DNA of 13,701 nucleotides. Source: CAZLFA01 sp964558665. GTDB lineage: Bacteria; Desulfobacterota; Syntrophia; Syntrophales; PHBD01. A program made the position numbers and the translations under genes. Below are positions 6,583 to 13,701 of the stretch, one piece after another (position 1 is the stretch's first letter; each line of letters starts with the position of its first letter). The stretch spans positions 1 to 13,701 of the forward strand of contig CAZLFA010000086.1 of assembly GCA_964558665.1 (NCBI GenBank), read 5' to 3'. The notes below the pieces were generated by a model, which was not told where the DNA came from, did no database searches, and saw only the letters and a program-made list of their open reading frames with translations.

Positions 6583-7311
6583 GTGATTATAATACCGGCA
6601 ATAGATTTGAAAGACGGCAAATGCGTTCGGCTGGCCCAGGGCGATTTCAGCAGAATTACCGTTTATTCGGATAACCCGGTGGAAATGGCGCTTAGGTGGC
6701 AGGAAAAAGGCGCAAAGAGGCTTCACGTAGTTGACCTGGATGGCTCCCGCGAAGGGTCGCCGAAAAACATGCCTGTGATTGCGGACATGATAAAGTCTCT
6801 CCGCATCCCTGTTGAGCTGGGAGGTGGTATCAGAACCATGGATACCCTGAACACCTATATGAACACCGGCATCAGTTGGGCGATTCTCGGAACGGCAGCG
6901 CTGAGAAACGAAACCTTCGTGCGGAATGCCTGCACCTCATATCCGGACAGAATTATTCTCGGCATTGATGCAACTGACGGCAAGGTCGCCATACAAGGAT
7001 GGACTGAAAAGACCGAAACTACGGCATTGGAATTGGCAAAGCGCTATGGGGACCGGCAGGTTTCGGCTATTGTCTATACAGATATCAAGAGAGACGGCAT
7101 GGAAAGCGGCGTCAACATCGAAGCGACCAGAATTTTTGCGGAATCGATTGCAATACCGGTAATCGCATCAGGCGGAGTTTCCGGAATCAACGATATTAAA
7201 AATGTTCTGGCTATAGAGGCGTCAGGCGTCATGGGCGTAATTGCCGGGAAATCTTTATACACGGGGGCCTTGGCGCTGGAGGAGGCCATCGCCCTTACCG
7301 ACAATAAATAG
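6583..7311 (+). CDS. hisA: ProFAR isomerase (HisA)
   Basis: HisA is the (beta/alpha)8-barrel isomerase that converts ProFAR to PRFAR by an Amadori rearrangement. The 242-aa protein starts with GTG, placed seven bases after the ribosome site AAGGA. The two catalytic aspartates are Asp8 (PAIDLKDG) and Asp129 (GIDATDG). Phosphate-binding segments are ELGGGIRT (78-85) and IASGGVSG (194-201), and TDIKRDG (166-172) is also typical. HisA and HisF are close relatives; the N-terminal IIIPAIDLKDGK and the internal DGKVAIQGW indicate HisA. No hisH or hisF is present beside it, which is unusual for a his cluster. Its TAG stop overlaps the ribosome site of the next gene. Confidence 0.95.
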   Translation: MIIIPAIDLKDGKCVRLAQGDFSRITVYSDNPVEMALRWQEKGAKRLHVVDLDGSREGSPKNMPVIADMIKSLRIPVELGGGIRTMDTLNTYMNTGISWAILGTAALRNETFVRNACTSYPDRIILGIDATDGKVAIQGWTEKTETTALELAKRYGDRQVSAIVYTDIKRDGMESGVNIEATRIFAESIAIPVIASGGVSGINDIKNVLAIEASGVMGVIAGKSLYTGALALEEAIALTDNK

Positions 7312-7323
7312 GAGGTCAGCGCT

Positions 7324-7668
7324 ATGGAAGACTGCATATTCTGTAAAATAGCACAGGGTGCAATTCCCTGCAGCAAGGTGTATGAAAACGACCGGGTTCT
7401 TGCCTTCGACGACATACATCCTATGGCGCCGGTACACGTCATCATCATCCCCAAGACACATATACCGACTCTTATGGATGTCAACAGCGACAGCCTGAGG
7501 GTTTTTGACGACGTGGTCACTGCCGTTCAGGAAGTGGCCAGGATAAAGGGCATCGATCAGAGAGGTTTCAAGACCGTAATCAACTGCAATAAGGAAGGCG
7601 GTCAGGTTGTCTTTCACCTGCACGTGCATGTCCTTGGCGGCGGCCGGATAAAAATGGATCAGCTTTGA
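7324..7668 (+). CDS. HIT family protein (HINT-type purine nucleoside phosphoramidase)
   Basis: This is a small histidine-triad hydrolase; the HINT branch cleaves AMP-linked phosphoramidates and related nucleotides. The triad His98-x-His100-x-His102 followed by GGG is intact near the C-terminus. The N-terminal CIFCKI supplies the Cys4/Cys7 pair often found in bacterial HINT proteins. The length, 114 aa, is typical. A strong ribosome site, AGGAGG (7310-7315), lies eight bases before ATG and overlaps the hisA stop, so it is the last gene of the his transcript. Its substrate in the cell is not known from sequence. Confidence 0.93.
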   Translation: MEDCIFCKIAQGAIPCSKVYENDRVLAFDDIHPMAPVHVIIIPKTHIPTLMDVNSDSLRVFDDVVTAVQEVARIKGIDQRGFKTVINCNKEGGQVVFHLHVHVLGGGRIKMDQL

Positions 7669-7681
7669 TGCACGTGTCTTA

Positions 7682-7712
7682 TTGACAAATGTATCGGCGA
7701 ACTTAATATAAA
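7682..7712 (+). promoter_or_regulatory. Candidate promoter of the yqeY-dnaG-rpoD group
   Basis: A perfect -35 hexamer TTGACA (7682-7687) is followed by AATATA at a 17-base spacing (7705-7710) or TATAAA at 19 bases (7707-7712). It lies in the 60-base gap between the HIT gene and yqeY, the natural place for the start of the macromolecular-synthesis unit. Confidence 0.5.
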
Positions 7713-7728
7713 TTGTATAGGTGATGAT

Positions 7729-8175
7729 ATGGCAATCAAAAAGAAACTGGATCAGGAGATGGTGGCGGCGGCAAAAGCCAGAGACAAATGGAGACTCTCC
7801 GCTCTGCGGCTGATTAAAACAGCGCTGCACAACAGGGAAATCGATGCCAAGCGGGACCTCAATGAGAATGAATTTCTTCAGATGCTGTCAGGGATGGTCA
7901 AGCAGCGCAAGGATTCTATTGAACAGTTTGCCAAAGGCGGAAGAACCGACCTGGTGGAAAAAGAGGAATCCGAACTGAAAGTAATTCAGGAATTTATGCC
8001 CGCACAGATGTCCGACGAAGCAGTGGATGCCGAAATAGACAATGCGATCAAAGAGTCCGGGGCTACAAGCGTAAAGGACATGGGAAAGGTCATGAAGGTC
8101 CTTATGCCTAAACTGACAGGCAAGGCGGACGGAAAAGCGGTCGGTGAAAAGGTGAAGGCCAAACTGTCGGCATGA
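7729..8175 (+). CDS. yqeY: GatB/YqeY domain-containing protein
   Basis: This 148-aa protein is of the YqeY family, which resembles the tRNA-binding tail domain of GatB, the amidotransferase subunit that corrects mischarged tRNA. The free-standing protein has no proven enzymatic role. Family features are the N-terminal helix with RLSALRLIKTALHNREID, the middle ELKVIQEFMPAQMSDE, and the C-terminal DMGKVMKVLMPKLTGKADGK followed by a short alanine-rich end. A GGTGAT ribosome site precedes the ATG. It stands directly upstream of dnaG and rpoD, as often seen in bacteria where it joins the rpsU-dnaG-rpoD unit; rpsU itself is not here. Confidence 0.92.
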   Translation: MAIKKKLDQEMVAAAKARDKWRLSALRLIKTALHNREIDAKRDLNENEFLQMLSGMVKQRKDSIEQFAKGGRTDLVEKEESELKVIQEFMPAQMSDEAVDAEIDNAIKESGATSVKDMGKVMKVLMPKLTGKADGKAVGEKVKAKLSA

Positions 8176-8222
8176 TACCGTGAATAGCCGCCTTTCATCG
8201 GCAGACTTCCTGAAATGGACAG

Positions 8223-8228
8223 TATAAT
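8223..8228 (+). promoter_or_regulatory. Perfect -10 box upstream of dnaG, no clear -35
   Basis: TATAAT (8223-8228) lies 54 bases upstream of the dnaG start in the 107-base yqeY-dnaG gap. At spacings of 16-18 bases upstream I find nothing close to TTGACA (GCAGAC is the nearest), and no TG extension precedes it. It could be an internal promoter or chance. Confidence 0.25.
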
Positions 8229-8282
8229 TATTTATTGCCTGATCAAAGATCGCTTTCTCAGAAGCAGGCAGAAGGAAGTGCA

Positions 8283-10058
8283 TTGAAAGGCCACATTCCC
8301 GAAGACAAAGTCGAAGAAATAAAAAGCAGAACGGATATTGTCGAAGTGGTTTCGCAGTACGTTACTCTGAAAAAGGCGGGGCGGAACCTGCTTGGCCTTT
8401 GCCCGTTCCACAAGGAGAAAACAGCTTCCTTTACCGTCAGTCAGGAGAAACAGATTTTTTACTGCTTCGGATGCGGAGAGGGGGGCAATGCCATAACCTT
8501 CCTGATGAAGGTTTCGCAGATGTCATATCCGGAGGCATTGAGACATCTGGCAGCGAAAACGGGTGTAATCATCCCCGAAAAAGTTATATCCAAGGAAGAA
8601 AAAGCCAAGGTCGGCATAAGGGAGCAGATATACCGGCTGAATGAACAGTCCGCAACCCACTTCACAGGCAATCTCTTCTCCACAGCGGGAAACGGAGCCA
8701 GAAGTTACCTGAAGAAAAGAGGAATGCGAGAGGAGGCGGTAAGAACATTTCGATTGGGCTTTTCGCTGGACAACTGGCGTCATCTGCACGACTATCTGAG
8801 CAGGGAAAAAGCCCCTCTGAAAATTGCCGAACAAGCGGGGCTTCTGATCGCAAAAGACGGCGGCGGTTTCTATGATCGTTTTCGGGGCAGGCTGATCTTC
8901 CCCATCGAGGACGCAAGCGGCCGCATCATAGCATTCGGAGGGCGGATAATTGCCGAAGGGGAACCCAAATATATAAATTCCCCGGAATCCCCTGTATATA
9001 TCAAGGGGCGTAACCTTTACGGTCTTTTCAGAACCAGAGAAGATATACGCAAGGCAGGTTACGCGATTCTTGTTGAAGGATATTTTGACCTGATCGCCCT
9101 CTGGAATGCAGGGGTCAGAAACGTCATTGCCAGTCTGGGAACAGCACTTACAAAAGATCAAGTGGATCTTATCAGGAGACACACCGGGCAGGTGGCGGCC
9201 ATATTCGATCCGGACGAGGCGGGTAAAAAAGCGCTGGCGAGGAGTCTCGAACTGTTTCTGGCCGGAAATGTCAAAGCCAAGGCGGTCATTCTGCCTGACG
9301 GATATGACCCGGACGATTATATAAGAAAATTCGGCAAGGAATCCTTCGAGGCCCTTATAAAGAATTCGGGGTCAATGGTCGATTATTACATTGATAATAT
9401 CATTGGATATGAAAGGGGTCTGGAAAGAGATCGGGAAATATTGAGAGACGCCGTCTCATTCATTGTTAACATCAATGACCAGAAAGAGCGGGGACTTTTT
9501 ATAAAGCGGGTATCAGAAAGGCTTGGCATTGAGCAGTATGTTCTGCAAAGTGAGGTAAAGAAGAGAATCGCCGCACCCGTATCTCCAACGCTTTCTGACA
9601 AGCGGCCATCATTAAGAGGCAATGGGAATATCGATCCGGTAGAATTGAAATTAATTCACATCCTGCTGGAATTTCCCGAAAAGATACCGGACGTGGATGA
9701 TGCCAACGTTCTGCTGTTTTTTTCGTCAAGTGATTTGAAAAGGGTCGGCGAGACTGTTTTCTCCGCCTTCAGAAAAGAAGGCAGGATCGACACTGCCGTC
9801 ATTATTGAAGGAATCGATAATCAGCATCTCAAAGATAAGCTGATGAGGATGATGGTCGACGAAACACCGTATGACCGGGAGGTTATTGACAGGTTTGTTC
9901 TTGACACCATAAGACAGATAAAGAAAAAATGGCACAGGGAAAAGATAAAAGTATTCAAGATAGAGCTGATCAAGGCACAGGAACGTGATGATGGACCATT
10001 ATGCGATCGCCTTTTGTCGGATATCGAAAGGCTGATCAGAGAAGAAAAAGGATTATAG
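8283..10058 (+). CDS. dnaG: DNA primase (DnaG)
   Basis: DnaG makes the RNA primers for replication. I chose the TTG at 8283 (591 aa), which has the ribosome site GAAGGA six bases upstream. With this start the CHC2 zinc ligands fall at Cys40, His43, Cys61 and Cys64, the TOPRIM glutamate at Glu265 (VEGYFD) and the metal-binding Asp309/Asp311 (FDPDEAG), the same numbers as in E. coli DnaG. A longer frame from the TTG at 8235 lacks such support. Domain order is zinc-binding (1-~100), RNA polymerase core with TOPRIM (~110-430), and a C-terminal helicase-binding region (~440-591). FDPDEAG replaces the enteric YDGDRAG but keeps both aspartates. rpoD starts four bases after its stop, consistent with co-transcription. 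Confidence 0.96.
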   Translation: MKGHIPEDKVEEIKSRTDIVEVVSQYVTLKKAGRNLLGLCPFHKEKTASFTVSQEKQIFYCFGCGEGGNAITFLMKVSQMSYPEALRHLAAKTGVIIPEKVISKEEKAKVGIREQIYRLNEQSATHFTGNLFSTAGNGARSYLKKRGMREEAVRTFRLGFSLDNWRHLHDYLSREKAPLKIAEQAGLLIAKDGGGFYDRFRGRLIFPIEDASGRIIAFGGRIIAEGEPKYINSPESPVYIKGRNLYGLFRTREDIRKAGYAILVEGYFDLIALWNAGVRNVIASLGTALTKDQVDLIRRHTGQVAAIFDPDEAGKKALARSLELFLAGNVKAKAVILPDGYDPDDYIRKFGKESFEALIKNSGSMVDYYIDNIIGYERGLERDREILRDAVSFIVNINDQKERGLFIKRVSERLGIEQYVLQSEVKKRIAAPVSPTLSDKRPSLRGNGNIDPVELKLIHILLEFPEKIPDVDDANVLLFFSSSDLKRVGETVFSAFRKEGRIDTAVIIEGIDNQHLKDKLMRMMVDETPYDREVIDRFVLDTIRQIKKKWHREKIKVFKIELIKAQERDDGPLCDRLLSDIERLIREEKGL

Positions 10059-10061
10059 ATT

Positions 10062-11843
10062 ATGCGCGCAAAAAAAACCCGGGGAGAAGCGGAAATGGGA
10101 AAGGACGTTCAGTCTGAAGAATTCAAAAAGCTGCTTACACTTGGAGAGGAAAAAGGATTTCTGACGTATGATGACTTTAACGATCTGCTGCCCTCCGACG
10201 TCATTTCATCAGATCAGATTGACGACATCATCATGCTCTTCGGCGAGAAGAACATAGACATAATCGACACCGACAAAGGAGAAAAGCTGATTGTAAAAAA
10301 GGCAACCGATGAAGTGGCGGAACCCAAGGAAGAGGAAATGCTGGGGTTGCTGCCGACAATCGGCAAAACAGGAGATCCCGTAAAGATGTATCTCCGCGAA
10401 ATGGGGCTTGTATCTCTGCTCAGCCGGGAAGGAGAGGTAGAAATTGCCAAAAAGATCGAAGCGGGAGACAAGGCAATCATGGATTCCGTTTTCAGTGTCC
10501 GTTCTTCTGTAAAAGCTGTTGTCGAAATAGGGGCTAAATTAAAGACCGGAGAAACACGCATCAAGAACGTCGTTGACAACCTCGAAGATGAAGAAGGTTT
10601 CGTCGAAGAGGAAATGCATCGTGAGAGAGTCACAAAGTTGATCGATAAGGTAACTTCTTTCAACAGGAAAAATGAAAACCTCCAGGAACAGCTAAAGGCC
10701 AAGAAACTCAGCGACAAGAAAAAAGATTTGATCAGAGAAGAAATAGCCAAAAACTCCCGAAGCATCATAAACTATTGCCGGAGGGTAAAATTCAGCAAGA
10801 AACAGATAGACCGCCTGGTAGCAAAGCTCAAAATCTACATGTATGAATTGGAGAAGGCGGAAAAAGATGTCCGCCTCTGCAAGGACAAGACCAAATTGTC
10901 TATCAAGGAATTGGAAAGAGTGTGGAACCGCATGAAGGTATCCACAAAAGAAGCAAAGCTTGCCGCCAAAGATGTTGGCGTATCTGCGGAGAGATTGAGA
11001 AATTTTGAAACGAGCGTCAAGGAGGCCAACCGCAAGACGAAGGAAATAACCCAGGAAACAGGCCTGACTTCAGTACAGTTGAGAAAGATTATAACCTCTA
11101 TTGAAAAAGGAGAATTCGAAGCGGAAACAGCCAAGAGAAAACTTGTCGAGGCAAACCTCAGGCTTGTTGTGAGCATTGCGAAAAAATATACCAACAGAGG
11201 TTTGCAGTTCCTCGATCTCATTCAGGAGGGCAACATCGGCCTCATGAAGGCTGTCGATAAATTCGAATATCAGCGGGGTTATAAATTTTCCACATACGCC
11301 ACATGGTGGATCCGCCAGGCAATAACCAGAGCAATCGCCGATCAGGCAAGGACTATTCGCATTCCTGTACACATGATTGAAACAATTAACAAGCTTATAA
11401 GGACATCCCGTTATCTTGTTCAGGAATTGGGAAGAGAACCCAATCCCGAAGAGATAGCGAATAAAATGGAATACCCGCTTGAAAAGGTAAGAAAGGTTCT
11501 CAAAATAGCCAAAGAACCGATATCGCTGGAAACGCCGATAGGCGAGGAAGAGGACAGCCATCTGGGCGATTTTATTGAGGACAAAAAGATCATGTCGCCG
11601 TCGGAAGCAACCATCAGCATGGATCTGGCCGAACAGACGCGCAAGATTCTCGCAACATTGACCCCCAGGGAAGAAAAAGTTCTCAGAATGCGTTTTGGTA
11701 TAAGTGAAAGGATGGAGTACTCGGCTGAAGAAGCAAAAGAGCAGGCCGATACGGGCAAAGAAAAGATAAAGATGATCGCAGCCTCAGCGCCGTCATCTAA
11801 AAAGATGACAAAACCGATGCTGAAGAAGGCAGTGAAATACTGA
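10062..11843 (+). CDS. rpoD: Primary-type sigma factor RpoD with an aberrant region 4.2
   Basis: This is a group 1-like sigma-70. Region 1.1 is ~13-70, 1.2 ~104-144 (DPVKMYLREMG), and a charged non-conserved segment spans ~145-345. Region 2 (358-435) includes the canonical NLRLVVSIAKKY, DLIQEGNIGLMKAVDKF and YATWWIRQAITRAI segments for core and -10 binding. Region 3 follows, and region 4.1 reaches TLTPREEKVLRMRFGI (532-547). From residue 548 the expected -35-reading helix-turn-helix is eroded. Against the sigma-70 consensus, E549, E556, E557, E567, I569, I572, A574 and A576 remain in register. Arg584, Arg588, Gln589 and Leu595 of E. coli become Lys566, Lys570, Met571 and Pro577. No alternative frame restores a normal end. 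The ATG at 10062 has AAGGA nine bases upstream; Met12 (10095) also has a GGAG site and gives the more usual N-terminus. Confidence 0.93.
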   Translation: MRAKKTRGEAEMGKDVQSEEFKKLLTLGEEKGFLTYDDFNDLLPSDVISSDQIDDIIMLFGEKNIDIIDTDKGEKLIVKKATDEVAEPKEEEMLGLLPTIGKTGDPVKMYLREMGLVSLLSREGEVEIAKKIEAGDKAIMDSVFSVRSSVKAVVEIGAKLKTGETRIKNVVDNLEDEEGFVEEEMHRERVTKLIDKVTSFNRKNENLQEQLKAKKLSDKKKDLIREEIAKNSRSIINYCRRVKFSKKQIDRLVAKLKIYMYELEKAEKDVRLCKDKTKLSIKELERVWNRMKVSTKEAKLAAKDVGVSAERLRNFETSVKEANRKTKEITQETGLTSVQLRKIITSIEKGEFEAETAKRKLVEANLRLVVSIAKKYTNRGLQFLDLIQEGNIGLMKAVDKFEYQRGYKFSTYATWWIRQAITRAIADQARTIRIPVHMIETINKLIRTSRYLVQELGREPNPEEIANKMEYPLEKVRKVLKIAKEPISLETPIGEEEDSHLGDFIEDKKIMSPSEATISMDLAEQTRKILATLTPREEKVLRMRFGISERMEYSAEEAKEQADTGKEKIKMIAASAPSSKKMTKPMLKKAVKY

Positions 11844-11916
11844 TGCATATAAGGATTTGCGCAACAATAACGAACAAAACAGGAAAATTGAAAGATAAGC
11901 AAAAACGAAAAAAGTA

Positions 11917-11945
11917 TTGACAAGAAAGTGGTTTGAGGTTAGCAA
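11917..11945 (+). promoter_or_regulatory. Candidate promoter of the CAT-anticodon tRNA
   Basis: A perfect TTGACA (11917-11922) is followed after 17 bases by TAGCAA (11940-11945), a weak -10. Transcription from here would give a leader of about 50 bases before the tRNA. I find no better pair in the 160-base gap after rpoD, nor a clear rpoD terminator there. Confidence 0.35.
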
Positions 11946-12003
11946 CAAGCGCAGCCGATCCTGATATTGAAATCATAATATTTGGCGTGGCTGATGATTA
12001 GCA

Positions 12004-12079
12004 GGGCCCATAGCTCAATTGGCAGAGCCACCGGCTCATAACCGGTAGGTCCCTGGTTCGAACCCAGGTGGGCCCACCA
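12004..12079 (+). tRNA. tRNA with anticodon CAT (elongator Met, or Ile2)
   Basis: A complete 76-base cloverleaf is present: acceptor GGGCCCA/TGGGCCC, D-arm GCTC/GAGC, anticodon stem ACCGG/CCGGT with loop CTCATAA, T-arm CCTGG/CCAGG with loop TTCGAAC, and an encoded CCA. The paired first base (G1-C72) rules out initiator tRNA. CAT leaves two choices: elongator Met, or the Ile2 tRNA whose C34 is converted to lysidine by TilS. C4-G69 and C5-G68 pairs, which TilS favours in E. coli, are present, so Ile2 cannot be excluded. Confidence 0.95.
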
Positions 12080-12190
12080 ACTAATTCATAAATTAAATAA
12101 GGAATGCAAACCAGGCCGAAAATTATGGCTGCTCAGGGCAAAAGTCATCATCAGATATCAGAAGCAAGGATAATCACATGATTCCTTGAG

Positions 12191-12222
12191 AAAAATGCAC
12201 CGATCTCGGTGCATTTTTTTTT
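12191..12222 (+). terminator. Intrinsic terminator ahead of the zinc-ribbon gene
   Basis: The stem AAAAATGCACC / GGTGCATTTTT encloses GATCTC (or pairs further to GA/TC) and is followed by a run of T residues. It lies about 110 bases after the tRNA and only 30 bases before the start of the next gene. It may end the tRNA transcript or limit read-through into that gene. The rest of 12080-12190 shows nothing I can name. Confidence 0.85.
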
Positions 12223-12252
12223 ACATAAACGCAAAACGAAAGGAGATATATA

Positions 12253-12975
12253 TTGAAAGAACAGTTATCTTTTCTTGTCAAGCTGCAGCAGATCGATTCC
12301 TCAGCGGCCAAGATAGACATGAAGAAAAAGGAATTACCGGAAAAACTGGCGAAACTGGATGCCGACTATGCAAAGACACTTTCATCCTTTGAAGAAATAA
12401 AGAAGAAAACGGATGAATTGGTAGCTCAGCATCGTGAAAAGGAAGAAAGCCTGAAGAAGGGCCAGGAGTTGTTGAAGAAGACAAAGTCGCGCCAGTTTGA
12501 AGTAAAGACAAACAAAGAGTATGAGGCAATATTGAAGGAAATAGAAGCTATCGAAAGCAAAAACAACCAAATAGAGGATCAGATAATCGTCCTCCTGGAA
12601 GAGATAGACCGCAGCAGAGGTGTATTCAAAACCAAAGAGAATGAGTTTGCCGGACTTAGTTCGCAGCATGAAGAAGAAAGAAAAAAAGTGGCATCTGAAA
12701 TTGATGCACTGGATACTGAACTGGGGCAGATACGGCAAAAAACAGAGGAAATCAAACCGCTGATAAAGACCGATTTGTTAAAAAAATATGAAGCTATAAA
12801 GTCTATAAATAACGGCCTTGCTGTTGTCAGGGTATGGAAGGAAGTATGCCAGGGATGCTTCATGAACATTCCGCCTCAGTTATATAACGAATTGCAAAAA
12901 GCGCCGAAACTGGTATTATGTCCCAATTGCAATCGAATTATGTATTGGGAAGACGTTAGTAAAGAAGTAACCTGA
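12253..12975 (+). CDS. Coiled-coil C4 zinc-ribbon protein (COG1579 family)
   Basis: This 240-aa protein has a long charged, heptad-like coiled coil (about residues 1-175) with many Lys/Glu/Gln. A C-terminal zinc ribbon follows, with Cys199, Cys202, Cys223 and Cys226 (CQGC and CPNC). The family block KEVCQGCFMNIPPQ is clear. The exact function is unsettled; members have been linked to nucleic-acid or membrane-associated roles, and I assign none. Translation starts with TTG, supported by AAAGGAG seven to eight bases upstream. An intrinsic terminator lies just before the ribosome site. rnpB is found downstream, an arrangement I recall from other Deltaproteobacteria. Confidence 0.88.
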   Translation: MKEQLSFLVKLQQIDSSAAKIDMKKKELPEKLAKLDADYAKTLSSFEEIKKKTDELVAQHREKEESLKKGQELLKKTKSRQFEVKTNKEYEAILKEIEAIESKNNQIEDQIIVLLEEIDRSRGVFKTKENEFAGLSSQHEEERKKVASEIDALDTELGQIRQKTEEIKPLIKTDLLKKYEAIKSINNGLAVVRVWKEVCQGCFMNIPPQLYNELQKAPKLVLCPNCNRIMYWEDVSKEVT

Positions 12976-12996
12976 TTGAATAAAGTATAGCTTCAT

Positions 12997-13470
12997 ATGC
13001 AACTGCTTAATACAGGCATAAAAAGTTTTTTGTTGGCGGCGCTTGCCTTTTCACTGATGGCCAATCAGGTTCATGCCGGCGCAAGGGGAACAGCCAGCGA
13101 AGCAAAAGCCATGGTAGAGAAGGCGGCTTCCTTTATGAAAGCTTTTGGAAGTGAAAGAGCTCTTGCCGAGTTCAATAAAAAACCCGGGAGATTCACCGAT
13201 CGTGACCTGTATATATTCGTCAGTGATATGAATGGTACGATACTGGCTCATGGCGCCAACAAAACACTTATTGGAAGAAACATAGTAGAACTGAAAGACA
13301 TAGATGGAAAATATTTTATTAAACAGATGTTATTGATAGCCAGGACGAAGGGTAGCGGATGGGTTGATTATAAATGGAACAACCCGTCTACAAACAAGAT
13401 CGAGACAAAGTCAACTTTTCTACAGAGAGTCGGCAGTTACTTGATATGCTGCGGTGTTTACAAGCAGTAA
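12997..13470 (+). CDS. Secreted single-Cache domain protein
   Basis: The 157-aa product has a Sec signal peptide (basic Lys9, hydrophobic FLLAALAFSLMA, cleavage likely after VHA at residue 27). A single small-molecule-binding Cache domain of the sCache_2 type follows. Seen directly are DLYIFVSDMNGTILAHGANKTLIGRN and a GSGWVDYKWNNP segment, both characteristic of this fold, ending in a GVYK-type terminus. There is no transmembrane or signalling domain, so it is a free periplasmic binding protein; the ligand is unknown. No good ribosome site precedes the ATG at 12997, so the start is likely but not certain. The gene ends about 30 bases before rnpB. Confidence 0.82.
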   Translation: MQLLNTGIKSFLLAALAFSLMANQVHAGARGTASEAKAMVEKAASFMKAFGSERALAEFNKKPGRFTDRDLYIFVSDMNGTILAHGANKTLIGRNIVELKDIDGKYFIKQMLLIARTKGSGWVDYKWNNPSTNKIETKSTFLQRVGSYLICCGVYKQ

Positions 13471-13499
13471 TCTGCCGTATTTTTCGTTTGATAAACAGG

Positions 13500-13701
13500 T
13501 GTTGCAGCAGGTCAGATGATCGCGGTTCCTGGTTTCAGGAACGGAGGAAAGTCCGAGCTCCAAAGGGCAGGATGGTCGCTAACGGCGACTGGGGGCGACC
13601 CTAAGGAAAGTGCCACAGAAAACATACCGCCCCTCCCGTCCGGGAGAGGTAAGGGTGAAAAGGCGAGGTAAGAGCTCACCAGTTTCCCGGGTGACCGGGA
13701 A
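13500..13701 (+). ncRNA. rnpB: RNase P RNA (bacterial type A), 5' part
   Basis: RNase P RNA is the catalytic RNA that trims tRNA 5' ends. Visible landmarks are the hairpin GTTCCTG-GTTT-CAGGAAC (13525-13542), the universal GAGGAAAGTCCG (13544-13555), an AGGGCAGG block, the GGTCGC/GCGACC stem region around 13574-13599, and the conserved CTAAGGAAAGTGCCACAGAA (13601-13620), then ATACCGCC. GGTAAGGGTGAAAAGG and the AGAGCTCACCAG block follow. The sequence runs out at 13701 in the P13/P14 region, so roughly the last half is missing. The 5' end is approximate. A weak promoter (TTTACA 13457-13462, TATTTT 13478-13483) would overlap the end of the Cache gene. Confidence 0.95.

Noticed and set aside
11640..12003. 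Frameshift as the cause of the odd RpoD end
   Set aside because: One other frame closes within a short distance and the remaining one hits a stop almost at once. None encodes the TRERIRQIEAKAL-type helix, and the in-frame tail still aligns without gaps to the consensus.
13051..13604. Open frames overlapping rnpB and the Cache gene
   Set aside because: The RNase P RNA landmarks explain 13500-13701, and the Cache frame with signal peptide explains the upstream part.

Overview
The window looks like chromosomal core DNA of moderate GC from a Deltaproteobacterium (Desulfobacterota). A member of the Syntrophus/Smithella group is my best guess, but this rests only on gene order (yqeY-dnaG-rpoD; a zinc-ribbon gene next to rnpB) and protein style. 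No phage, CRISPR array or transposase gene is visible.

Layout. The left edge holds the 3' part of a tRNA-Val(CAC) and its terminator. A gene-free stretch follows, containing a 122-bp inverted-repeat element and a decayed relative of a second repeat family. On the minus strand come priA (replication restart helicase) and, upstream of it, dksA (ppGpp-linked RNA polymerase regulator), separated by a 178-bp repeat. Diverging from dksA is a plus-strand histidine operon, hisI-hisG-hisB. It is interrupted by a second copy of the 178-bp repeat and a lipoprotein gene, and then continues with hisA. A HIT-family gene follows, then the macromolecular-synthesis group yqeY-dnaG-rpoD, a tRNA with anticodon CAT, a coiled-coil zinc-ribbon protein (COG1579), a secreted single-Cache protein, and the 5' part of the RNase P RNA gene, which runs off the right edge.

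How it fits together. priA, dnaG, rpoD, dksA, rnpB and the tRNAs form the replication, transcription and RNA-maturation core. hisI, hisG, hisB and hisA cover the first, third, fourth and seventh steps of histidine synthesis. hisE, hisH, hisF, hisC and hisD must lie elsewhere.

Two things stand out. First, the RpoD protein is ordinary up to residue ~547, but its last ~46 residues, where the helix-turn-helix of region 4.2 should read the -35 box, keep only a faint gapless similarity to the sigma-70 consensus and have lost most recognition and core residues. Good -35-like hexamers nevertheless occur in the window. Second, there is a family of small, transposase-free palindromic repeats: two 178-bp copies about 92% identical with a variable central loop, a 122-bp cousin with 19-bp inverted ends, a decayed copy, and a possible solo terminal hairpin in the dksA leader. 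They resemble REP/MITE-type elements.
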